NCBI GenBank assembly: GCA_937927525.1
Contig: CALBDR010000423.1
Location: 1-11,869, forward strand
Source of the DNA: an uncultured Candidatus Melainabacteria bacterium
Lineage (GTDB): Bacteria > Cyanobacteriota > Vampirovibrionia > LMEP-6097
Direction of reading: 5' to 3'
Length of the DNA: 11,869 bases
Shown: positions 6,472 to 11,869 of the stretch, in pieces
How positions within the stretch are numbered: position 1 is the stretch's first letter
Layout of the letters: each line of letters starts with the position of its first letter
Translations under genes and position numbers: made by a program
Notes under the pieces: model-generated
What the model saw: only the letters and a program-made list of their open reading frames with translations
The model's database searches: none
Told to the model about the DNA's origin: nothing

Positions 6472-6494
6472 ATTTTAGCAAATTTTGCTATCAT
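6472..6494. promoter_or_regulatory. Symmetric divergent extended -10 promoters for tRNA-Leu and the lipoprotein gene
   Basis: A perfect inverted repeat TAGCAAA-T-TTTGCTA (6476-6490) places a TGC extension before a -10 box on each strand: TGCTATCAT rightwards (-10 at 6489-6494) and TGCTAAAAT leftwards (-10 at 6477-6472). Predicted starts are near 6501-6502, on the likely GTG start of the lipoprotein gene, and near 6465, five bases before the tRNA. A rightward -35-like GTGTCA (6467-6472) is 16 bp upstream; leftwards no -35 is evident. Confidence 0.5.
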
Positions 6495-6501
6495 CGAAAT
6501 A

Positions 6502-7692
6502 GTGTCTAAAAATTTAAAATTAAATTTAATTTTTGTTTTAACGATTATTTGTTCAATGTTTCTCGTTTCTTGTGGCAAAAAGGAGCGAGGTTTAAGACCT
6601 GACGAAAAGAGCATTGATGCTCAAATCGAAGAGATTATTGAAAGTGAAAAAGAGCTTAGTGATATTGAGATAAATGAATATTTTAATACTCTAGCTAAGA
6701 GTTTTAGAAAAATATACTTAACCGACTCACATAATACTTTAAGACATAAAAAAGATGTTTTAGAACTGCTATTTCATCTTAAAAATAATAAGCTTCAGTA
6801 TTTTAACTATAAAGATAAAGAAAAAGCTGGCGATGTGGCTTTAGATATTCTAAAAACATCAATTCGTAAAATTCGTTTTATGAAAAAGAATGAGTTTGAT
6901 TTTTCGCATATGTATCAGGTGAATTACTATGCAGATGCTTCTGTATTTTTAGATAAAAGTTATCTGAAAGATTACTCTAAAAAACTTTTTTCTAAAGTTT
7001 TAAATCATATCTCAAATCCTGAAGGATTTTTTCTGTATAAGCAAGAAGACTCTTCTTATCCAGATATGGATGACAACTCTTATGCTTTAGCGACTATTCT
7101 TAAGTTATATAGGGTCACTTTAGATATACGTTATTTAGAGAAAGCTTCTAGGCTCGCTGAACAAATCATAGATAAATTAGGTGGTGATCAAGTTAATTTA
7201 GATTTAGTAAATTCCTTACTTTATCTCTATAACTTTACTAATGATAGTTATTGGTTGGATACATCAAGAGCTCTTGCTGACTTGATCTTGGATGATAAAG
7301 AAGATGTGTATTTTAACATTCAAGCTGCAAGATATATGAACTTTTTATATTATTTCTTAGATGAGCCTAAGTATAGAACCTTTGCTGAAGAGGTTTTTGA
7401 AAGAACTATAAAAGATGACATTAAATATGAATCTTTTCATGACTATAATATATTGCTTCTAAAAAGAGAGCTGGAGCGTGAACCGATTTATCTAAAATTA
7501 TTAGCTAGAGACTTAGATTCAAAAGATGCAGGACGTTTGTTAGAAGAATTCTTAGATTATAAGACAAATTTCTTTTTATTAAACTTGAAAGAAGGTAGTT
7601 CCGAGGCTAAAGCTAAAGTCTGTATTAATAAGCAATGTAGTGAATACTTTACTGATGATGATGATCTTGAAGAATACTTATCCAGCATTTAA
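6502..7692 (+). CDS. Putative lipoprotein with YyaL/SPATA20-like alpha/alpha barrel, no thioredoxin domain
   Basis: From a GTG at 6502 this gives a 396-residue protein with a textbook lipoprotein signal: SKNLK, a hydrophobic run, and the lipobox LVSC with C24 as the predicted lipidated residue, then a charged GKKERG linker. The frame is open further upstream to a GTG at 6463, but that start would add 13 residues before the signal and lies three bases from the tRNA. The mature part is helical with repeated hairpins: DDNSYALATILKLYRVTLD (about 190), then two further units ending in LAEQIID-, ALADLIL- and FAEEVFE-type helices. This pattern and the C-terminal Lys-x-Cys-x5-Cys tail (KVCINKQCSEYFTDDDDLEE) resemble the C-terminal (alpha/alpha)6 domain of YyaL/SPATA20 proteins, which normally follow a thioredoxin-like domain that is absent here. 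Function is unknown; a surface or periplasmic carbohydrate-related or protein-binding role is only inference. Its tail overlaps recG by 15 bp. Confidence 0.8.
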   Translation: MSKNLKLNLIFVLTIICSMFLVSCGKKERGLRPDEKSIDAQIEEIIESEKELSDIEINEYFNTLAKSFRKIYLTDSHNTLRHKKDVLELLFHLKNNKLQYFNYKDKEKAGDVALDILKTSIRKIRFMKKNEFDFSHMYQVNYYADASVFLDKSYLKDYSKKLFSKVLNHISNPEGFFLYKQEDSSYPDMDDNSYALATILKLYRVTLDIRYLEKASRLAEQIIDKLGGDQVNLDLVNSLLYLYNFTNDSYWLDTSRALADLILDDKEDVYFNIQAARYMNFLYYFLDEPKYRTFAEEVFERTIKDDIKYESFHDYNILLLKRELEREPIYLKLLARDLDSKDAGRLLEEFLDYKTNFFLLNLKEGSSEAKAKVCINKQCSEYFTDDDDLEEYLSSI

Positions 7693-10224
7693 ATTTACTG
7701 AACGTTGGAATTCTTTTATCGCTTTATGTAATTCAGGAGACGATACTTCAAGATTATCGTGTTCTTCAATGAAATTTTCAGCAGCTTTTCGAGCTTTAAT
7801 TAAAAGCTCTTCCTGATCAATTAATGAATTTAAAAAGCTATCAGAAATGCCTGATTGCTTTACTCCTAGAAAATCACCAGAACCACGGATTTTTAAATCA
7901 TTCTGGGCAACGATAAAACCATTATTACTCTTTACTAGGATATCTAATCTTTGATTACTTTCTGGGTTTTTGGAATTGCTGGAAAGTAAGCAGTAGGATT
8001 GCTTATTACTTCTGCCGACACGACCGCGAAGCTGGTGGAGTTGTGCCAAACCAAATCTTTGACAGGATTCTATGAGAATCACGGTAGCATCTGGGACATC
8101 AATCCCAACTTCAATTACTGTTGTTGCTACTAGGATTTGGATTTCCTTTCTATAGAAAGCTTGCATAGTAGCTTCTTTTTCTTCGTCATTTAACTTTCCA
8201 TGAATTAAGCCCATGGTATATTTTTTGAAAGCTCCTTTTTGGAGCTTCTCAAATTCTACTGAAGCTGCTTCAGCAGCTAGTGTTTCAGATTCATCTATTA
8301 GTGGGAAAACTATGTAAGCTTGATTTCCTTCGTCCAGTTCAGATTTGATTAGTTTATGAGCTTCACTTTTCTTTTTAACAATGGAAGTTTTTATAGGTAA
8401 ACGGTTTGCTGGCAATTGATCAATTTCTGATAAATCTAAATCACCATGCATGGCAAGTGCAAGTGTTCTAGGGATAGGTGTCGCCGTCATAAACAATTTT
8501 TCTACTAAAACTGTGTTGCCTGATTTATTTCTAGCTTTAAGGGCGAGTTGTTCTCTTTGTTTAACCCCGAAACGATGTTGCTCATCGATAATTACTAAAC
8601 CTAAGTTTTTATATTCAACTTTTTCTTGAATAAGAGCGTGGGTACCAACTATGAGATTTTTAGAGCCATTTGCTATTCCTTCTAAAGCTTCTCTTCTTTC
8701 TTTTGCACCTTGCTTTCCGATTAATAAAACTGGGTTTATTTCTAGATTAGCTCCCATTTTATTTACCCAATCAAGCATTTTCTTGTGGTGTTGCTTAGCA
8801 AGAATTTCAGTCGGAACCATCATCCCGACTTGATAGCCATCATTCAAGGCTACTAAAGCAGCTAGGAAAGCAACTACAGTTTTACCTGCGCCGACATCTC
8901 CTTGAAGTAAACGATGCATAGGCTCCTCACTAACCATGTCTAAGAGTATTTCTTCGTAGAAAACTCTTTCCTGAGCATCAGTCAAGCTAAAAGGTAAGGA
9001 ATTGATAAATTTATCGACTAGACCACCATCAAAACAATTGAATTGGATACCTTTTGAGTCTTTCTTTACTCTTTTTCTAACTAGCATGAATTGCACTTGC
9101 ATTAAGAAGAAATCATTGAAACTCAGCCTTTCAGCAGCTTTAGTGATGTCTAGTTCTTCTTGAGGACGGTGAACTTTATCAATGGCATCTTGGTAACTTA
9201 TAAGTTCATATTTATCGATGATTTCTTGAGGGATGAATTCTTTTACTGAAGGTAAATAGATATCTAAAGTCTGCTTAATTACTTTTTTAAGCTGTACCAT
9301 GGAAAGCCCTTCAGTAAGAGGATAAATCGGAATAATACGGTCTTGGTTAGGATTAGCTTCTTCACTTAATTCATCGCCAACTACTTCTATGACTGGATTA
9401 CCTAAAGTTAGTTTTTTTGAGAATTTGTCTATTTTTACTTTTCCGAAACAAAGTACTTTACTTCCCTCTGGGTACAGGGATTTGAACTGTTTTAAATAGA
9501 AGTGACTGGAGTTACCTTGAAAGTATTTAGTGATTTTTAATTTACCTGAAATATCTTTGATATCGACATTTAAAATGACCAGGTCTTTTTTGGGACTTTT
9601 ATAGGCTCCAATTTTGTGAATTGTTCCGAAGATAGTAGCGTTATCATCAAGTATTAGATCACTAATTAGAGACTTGCTTTGGTAGCTTATGAAGTCTCGA
9701 GGATTGTATTTGAGCAGTTGCTCACAGGTTTCAATCCCGATTTTATTTAATTTTTCGGCTAGTTTAGGTCCGACTCCCTTTACGAACTGAACTGGAATTT
9801 TACGTAACTCTGCATTGTTTATTTGGGTATCAGCTATTTTGGTTTCTAGTGGCTGAGAATCATTTCCACTATCTTTGGGATGGTTTATTCTACCTTCGGA
9901 GTAGAACTCTTCTAGATCGGAAATGATTGCACCGATATGCCTAATCGTTAAAATTCTGCTGGCAAGATCCTGGAAGGGATAACGGGTGATTAATGCCATT
10001 ATTTTGGACCAGTTGTCACTGTGCTTAAAAATCCCGAGAGCTTCCACGCACTGCTTTTTTATAAAACTTGTAAAATCGCCAGATTTACCGACTATGTTTA
10101 TATAGTTATGTTCTACTTCAAAGCGGATACCAGCTTTAAGCTTGTCAATTATTTGAAGTCCTAGTTTTTTTTCTTTAAGCAATCTCTTATTCTCGTGGGT
10201 AACGCAGAAGTTGAGCAAGTACAC
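7678..10224 (-). CDS. recG: ATP-dependent DNA helicase RecG
   Basis: An 848-residue superfamily 2 helicase that reverses stalled replication forks and migrates branched DNA. Helicase motifs are complete: GDVGAGKT (442-449, Walker A), DEQH (547-550), MTATPIPRTL (579-588), TTVIEVGIDVP (701-711) and QLRGRVGR (731-738). The wedge/OB domain lies at about 190-285, preceded by a helix-hairpin-helix-like VKGVGPKLAEKL (148-159). About 140 residues precede this, including IRFEVEHNYINIVGKSGDF (33-51); the standard E. coli protein of about 690 residues lacks them. N-terminally extended RecG is known to me from cyanobacteria, plants and some other groups. The start is a GTG at 10224 without a Shine-Dalgarno. 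No Met occurs until residue 76, so a start near here is needed to keep the extension. A -10-like TATAAC (10241-10236) predicts a five-base leader. It overlaps the convergent lipoprotein gene by 15 bp and is divergent from cysK. Confidence 0.96.
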   Translation of the reverse strand: MYLLNFCVTHENKRLLKEKKLGLQIIDKLKAGIRFEVEHNYINIVGKSGDFTSFIKKQCVEALGIFKHSDNWSKIMALITRYPFQDLASRILTIRHIGAIISDLEEFYSEGRINHPKDSGNDSQPLETKIADTQINNAELRKIPVQFVKGVGPKLAEKLNKIGIETCEQLLKYNPRDFISYQSKSLISDLILDDNATIFGTIHKIGAYKSPKKDLVILNVDIKDISGKLKITKYFQGNSSHFYLKQFKSLYPEGSKVLCFGKVKIDKFSKKLTLGNPVIEVVGDELSEEANPNQDRIIPIYPLTEGLSMVQLKKVIKQTLDIYLPSVKEFIPQEIIDKYELISYQDAIDKVHRPQEELDITKAAERLSFNDFFLMQVQFMLVRKRVKKDSKGIQFNCFDGGLVDKFINSLPFSLTDAQERVFYEEILLDMVSEEPMHRLLQGDVGAGKTVVAFLAALVALNDGYQVGMMVPTEILAKQHHKKMLDWVNKMGANLEINPVLLIGKQGAKERREALEGIANGSKNLIVGTHALIQEKVEYKNLGLVIIDEQHRFGVKQREQLALKARNKSGNTVLVEKLFMTATPIPRTLALAMHGDLDLSEIDQLPANRLPIKTSIVKKKSEAHKLIKSELDEGNQAYIVFPLIDESETLAAEAASVEFEKLQKGAFKKYTMGLIHGKLNDEEKEATMQAFYRKEIQILVATTVIEVGIDVPDATVILIESCQRFGLAQLHQLRGRVGRSNKQSYCLLSSNSKNPESNQRLDILVKSNNGFIVAQNDLKIRGSGDFLGVKQSGISDSFLNSLIDQEELLIKARKAAENFIEEHDNLEVSSPELHKAIKEFQRSVNLNAG

Positions 10225-10235
10225 AAGCCCTATGA

Positions 10236-10243
10236 GTTATAAT
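10236..10243. promoter_or_regulatory. Overlapping divergent -10 boxes of recG and cysK
   Basis: The sequence GTTATAAT reads TATAAT rightwards (10238-10243, perfect -10) and TATAAC leftwards (10241-10236), sharing the palindrome TTATAA. The rightward start near 10250 would give cysK a leader of about 25 bases. The leftward start near 10229 would give recG a leader of about five. Neither has a convincing -35 box, and polymerase cannot occupy both at once. Confidence 0.5.
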
Positions 10244-10274
10244 TTTAAATAAAATCGAAGAGAGATTTCCACTA

Positions 10275-11237
10275 ATGTCAACTTTAAATCAATCAAAAAT
10301 CGCTAATAATATTCTAGAAACAATCGGTAAAACTCCTTTAGTTCGTTTAAATAAAGGGAAAATGCTTGAGGATAAGCACGAAGCTGATGTGATTTTAAAG
10401 CTAGAATTTTTTAATCCAGGTGGTTCTGTGAAGGACAGAATTGCGATGAGTATGATTAACGAAGCTGAAAAATCAGGTTTAATAAGCCCTAATAAAACGA
10501 CTATTGTAGAGCCTACTAGTGGTAATACTGGAATCGGTTTAGCTTTTGTAGCTGCAGCAAAGGGCTATAAAATCATTCTTACTATGCCTGATACTATGAG
10601 TGTTGAGAGGAGAAAATTACTCAAAGCATATGGCGCTGATCTGGTTTTAACTCCAGGGGCTTTAGGTATGAAAGGTGCTATTGCCAAGGCTGAGGAGCTT
10701 TTAGAAACCACTCCTAATGCTTATATGCCTCAACAATTTAATAATGCTGCTAACCCTAAAATTCATAGAGAAACCACAGCTTTAGAGATCTGGGAAGATA
10801 CTGATGGTGAAGTAGATATCGTTGTAGCTGGTGTTGGAACTGGTGGAACGGTAACTGGTATCGCCCAAGTGTTAAAAGAGAAAAAGCCAGCGGTGAAGGT
10901 TTATGCAGTTGAGCCAGAAGAATCCCCTGTGATTTCTGGTGGTGAACCTGGTCCTCACAAAATCCAAGGAATCGGAGCTGGTTTCATTCCAGGGAATTTA
11001 GACAAAGATATTTTAGATGGAGTACTTACAATAAATATCGATAAAGCTGTTAAGACTGCTAGAGACTCAGGGGTAAAAGAAGGTATACTCTGTGGAATTT
11101 CTTCAGGTGCAGCTGTCGCTGCTGCTCTGGACCTTGCTGAAAAGCCTGAAAATAAAGGTAAAAAGATTGTTGTTATTATTCCTTCTAATGGTGAAAGATA
11201 TTTGTCTACAGTGCTTTATGCTGATTTAGAAGTCTAA
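10275..11237 (+). CDS. cysK: Cysteine synthase A (O-acetylserine sulfhydrylase)
   Basis: A 320-residue PLP enzyme that replaces the acetate of O-acetylserine with sulfide to give cysteine, in the cytoplasm. The cofactor lysine is K53 in NPGGSVKDR (48-55). The substrate-binding loop TSGNTG is at 81-86, the phosphate-binding GTGGT at 188-192, HKIQGIGAGF at 228-237, SSGA at 277-280 and PSNGERYLST at 303-312. Length and the HKIQGIGAGFIP block favour CysK over CysM or cystathionine beta-synthase. The ATG at 10275 follows a purine-rich AAGAGAG (10258-10264) at about the right spacing. No cysE, sulfate-assimilation gene or T-box/SAM riboswitch accompanies it; the 37-bp leader is too short for one. 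It is a stand-alone gene, divergent from recG. The 97 bp after the stop hold no good terminator, only TAAAGCT/AGCTTTA arms 27 bases apart, before the initiator tRNA promoter. Confidence 0.95.
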   Translation: MSTLNQSKIANNILETIGKTPLVRLNKGKMLEDKHEADVILKLEFFNPGGSVKDRIAMSMINEAEKSGLISPNKTTIVEPTSGNTGIGLAFVAAAKGYKIILTMPDTMSVERRKLLKAYGADLVLTPGALGMKGAIAKAEELLETTPNAYMPQQFNNAANPKIHRETTALEIWEDTDGEVDIVVAGVGTGGTVTGIAQVLKEKKPAVKVYAVEPEESPVISGGEPGPHKIQGIGAGFIPGNLDKDILDGVLTINIDKAVKTARDSGVKEGILCGISSGAAVAAALDLAEKPENKGKKIVVIIPSNGERYLSTVLYADLEV

Positions 11238-11299
11238 AGCTAAGCTGTCTCATTAATTTCAAATAAAGAGCTTTAAATTATTACAAAAAATTGAAGTTC

Positions 11300-11328
11300 T
11301 TGTATTATCTAGGTTGCTCTGTTACAAT
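11300..11328 (+). promoter_or_regulatory. Promoter of the initiator tRNA gene
   Basis: TTGTAT (11300-11305) and TACAAT (11323-11328) are spaced by exactly 17 bp. The predicted start, seven bases after the -10 box, is 11335, which is the first base of the mature tRNA. This is the most canonical promoter in the window and has no TG extension. If correct, the transcript may need little or no RNase P trimming. Confidence 0.65.
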
Positions 11329-11334
11329 TCTTTG

Positions 11335-11411
<77 letters not shown>

Positions 11412-11418
11412 TTTTTTT

Positions 11419-11528
11419 GGATGTTCCCCAAATAAATGAAACTTGAAGAGTTGTGAAAGTCAATATTATTTTTGGATGTTCCCCAAATAAATGAAACTTG
11501 AAGAGTTGTGAAACTCAATATTATTTTT
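11419..11528. repeat. Two tandem 55-bp direct repeats between the initiator tRNA and the IS
   Basis: Unit 1 (11419-11473) and unit 2 (11474-11528) begin GGATGTTCCCCAAATAAATG and differ at a single base: G at 11459, C at 11514. The C allows a five-base-pair hairpin GAGTT-GTGA-AACTC (11503-11516) with a GNRA-type loop in unit 2; in unit 1 the stem is broken. Unit 2 ends two bases before the transposase stop codon, so it probably contains the right end of the insertion sequence, and unit 1 would be a duplicated end. The leading GG fits ISL3-family termini in general, but the opposite end is outside the window. Confidence 0.85.
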
Positions 11529-11869
11529 ATCTACCCACATTTTAACAAAACCCTATTTTTGTAATTTTTAAAATTTCTAAACCCGTATGCATTCCTTGAA
11601 ATATTTTCCATTTTGTTATGGAAACCTTCAGTGATCCCATTTGAGACTTTAGAAGAGAATCTAAGCATTCTAAGAATTTCTTCTTGCCAAGATTTAAAAG
11701 TTTGAGCAAGAGAAGCTAAAGGCTTGAGCTTTGAATTCTCAAGTTTTTGAACAACTTTAAGAAACTGTTTAATGAATCTTTTCATCTTCGATTTAGGAAC
11801 TGATTTATGCATAAGTTTTCTTCTAAATAATGAGACTAAGCCCTTGGACTTTGATCCAGAGGTCTCCAA
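11474..11869 (-). mobile_element. Right end of an ISL3-family insertion sequence
   Basis: This comprises the 3' part of a transposase gene plus the adjoining terminal repeat unit, cut by the window edge. The outer boundary is set at the start of repeat unit 2; if the duplicated unit 1 belongs to the element, it begins at 11419. The left end, full length and target duplication cannot be seen. Confidence 0.6.
11531..11869 (-). CDS. Transposase, ISL3 family, C-terminal part
   Basis: At least 112 residues of a DDE transposase; the frame is open to the window edge and the first codon seen is TTG, so the true start lies outside. The segment SNGITEGFHNKMENISRNAY followed by GFRNFKNYKNRVLL is the hallmark C-terminal block of ISL3 transposases (S-N-x3-EG-x-NNK-x-K-x3-R-x-YG-[FY]-RN-x2-[NR]-[FY]). 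It includes the last catalytic acidic residue, the glutamate of TEGFHNK. The upstream stretch is basic and helical (KSKMKRFIKQFLKVVQKLEN), as in the family. Usual length is about 400 residues, so roughly a quarter is present. Nothing in the visible part is frameshifted. The stop codon lies two bases from the terminal repeat. Whether the element is intact depends on sequence beyond the window. Confidence 0.88.
   Translation of the reverse strand: METSGSKSKGLVSLFRRKLMHKSVPKSKMKRFIKQFLKVVQKLENSKLKPLASLAQTFKSWQEEILRMLRFSSKVSNGITEGFHNKMENISRNAYGFRNFKNYKNRVLLKCG

Noticed and set aside
6463..6501. Upstream GTG start for the lipoprotein gene at 6463
   Set aside because: It would add 13 residues before the signal peptide, lies three bases from the tRNA-Leu 5' end and inside the predicted divergent promoter; the GTG at 6502 gives a normal lipoprotein signal.
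6426..6614. 62-codon minus-strand open frame across tRNA-Leu
   Set aside because: It overlaps the tRNA and the signal-peptide end of the lipoprotein gene and has no ribosome site; this is a chance frame.
11235..11275. TAAAGCT/AGCTTTA inverted repeat after cysK as a terminator
   Set aside because: The arms are 27 bases apart with no following T-tract, so a functional intrinsic terminator is unlikely.
11419..11528. CRISPR-like array
   Set aside because: There are only two 55-bp units directly abutting, with no spacers and no cas genes; the position at an IS end explains them better.

Overview
The window is AT-rich (roughly one third G+C by eye) and gene-dense. It comes from a bacterial chromosome of mostly housekeeping genes, with part of an insertion sequence at the right edge. 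Several traits point away from the best-known model bacteria: transketolase is split into two genes, RecG carries a long N-terminal extension of a type I associate with cyanobacteria and their relatives, both tRNA genes encode their CCA ends, and Shine-Dalgarno sequences are scarce. An uncultured AT-rich lineage such as the non-photosynthetic cyanobacterial relatives (Melainabacteria/Vampirovibrionia) would fit. That placement is an inference from memory of the protein families and is not secure.

Left part (1-4682), all on the minus strand. In transcription order it holds a NifS/IscS-type cysteine desulfurase, a sigma-70 family sigma factor with an altered -35 recognition helix, the N- and C-terminal transketolase subunits (2 bp apart), a short BioY-like membrane protein, and the first 26 codons of an unidentified protein that runs off the left edge. 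The last three complete genes look like one operon. The desulfurase and sigma genes may feed into it, with at most a weak terminator between sigma and transketolase.

Middle (4683-7692). A 242-bp divergent spacer contains a two-part hairpin. It separates the desulfurase from a small acidic 93-residue protein of unknown function, which has the clearest ribosome binding site in the window. That gene converges on adenosine deaminase, and a perfect hairpin covers both stop codons. Next comes tRNA-Leu(GAG) on the minus strand, divergent from a lipoprotein gene. The 34 bp between that tRNA and the lipoprotein gene's next GTG upstream of the signal peptide hold a nearly symmetric pair of extended -10 elements. 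The lipoprotein resembles the C-terminal alpha/alpha barrel of YyaL/SPATA20 proteins without their thioredoxin domain.

Right part (7678-11869). RecG on the minus strand overlaps the lipoprotein gene tail to tail by 15 bp. It is divergent from cysK, and the two promoters share an overlapping TTATAA core. The initiator tRNA gene follows with a well-formed promoter. After it come two tandem 55-bp repeats and the 3' end of an ISL3-family transposase gene that continues beyond the window.

Functional links: CysK makes cysteine and the desulfurase uses it as a sulfur donor, while transketolase supplies pentose phosphates and adenosine deaminase salvages purines. I see no defence island, CRISPR array, prophage or biosynthetic cluster. 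The most interesting signals are regulatory: several predicted transcripts begin at or within a few bases of the start codon, and an atypical sigma factor is encoded beside promoters that seem to rely on the -10 region.
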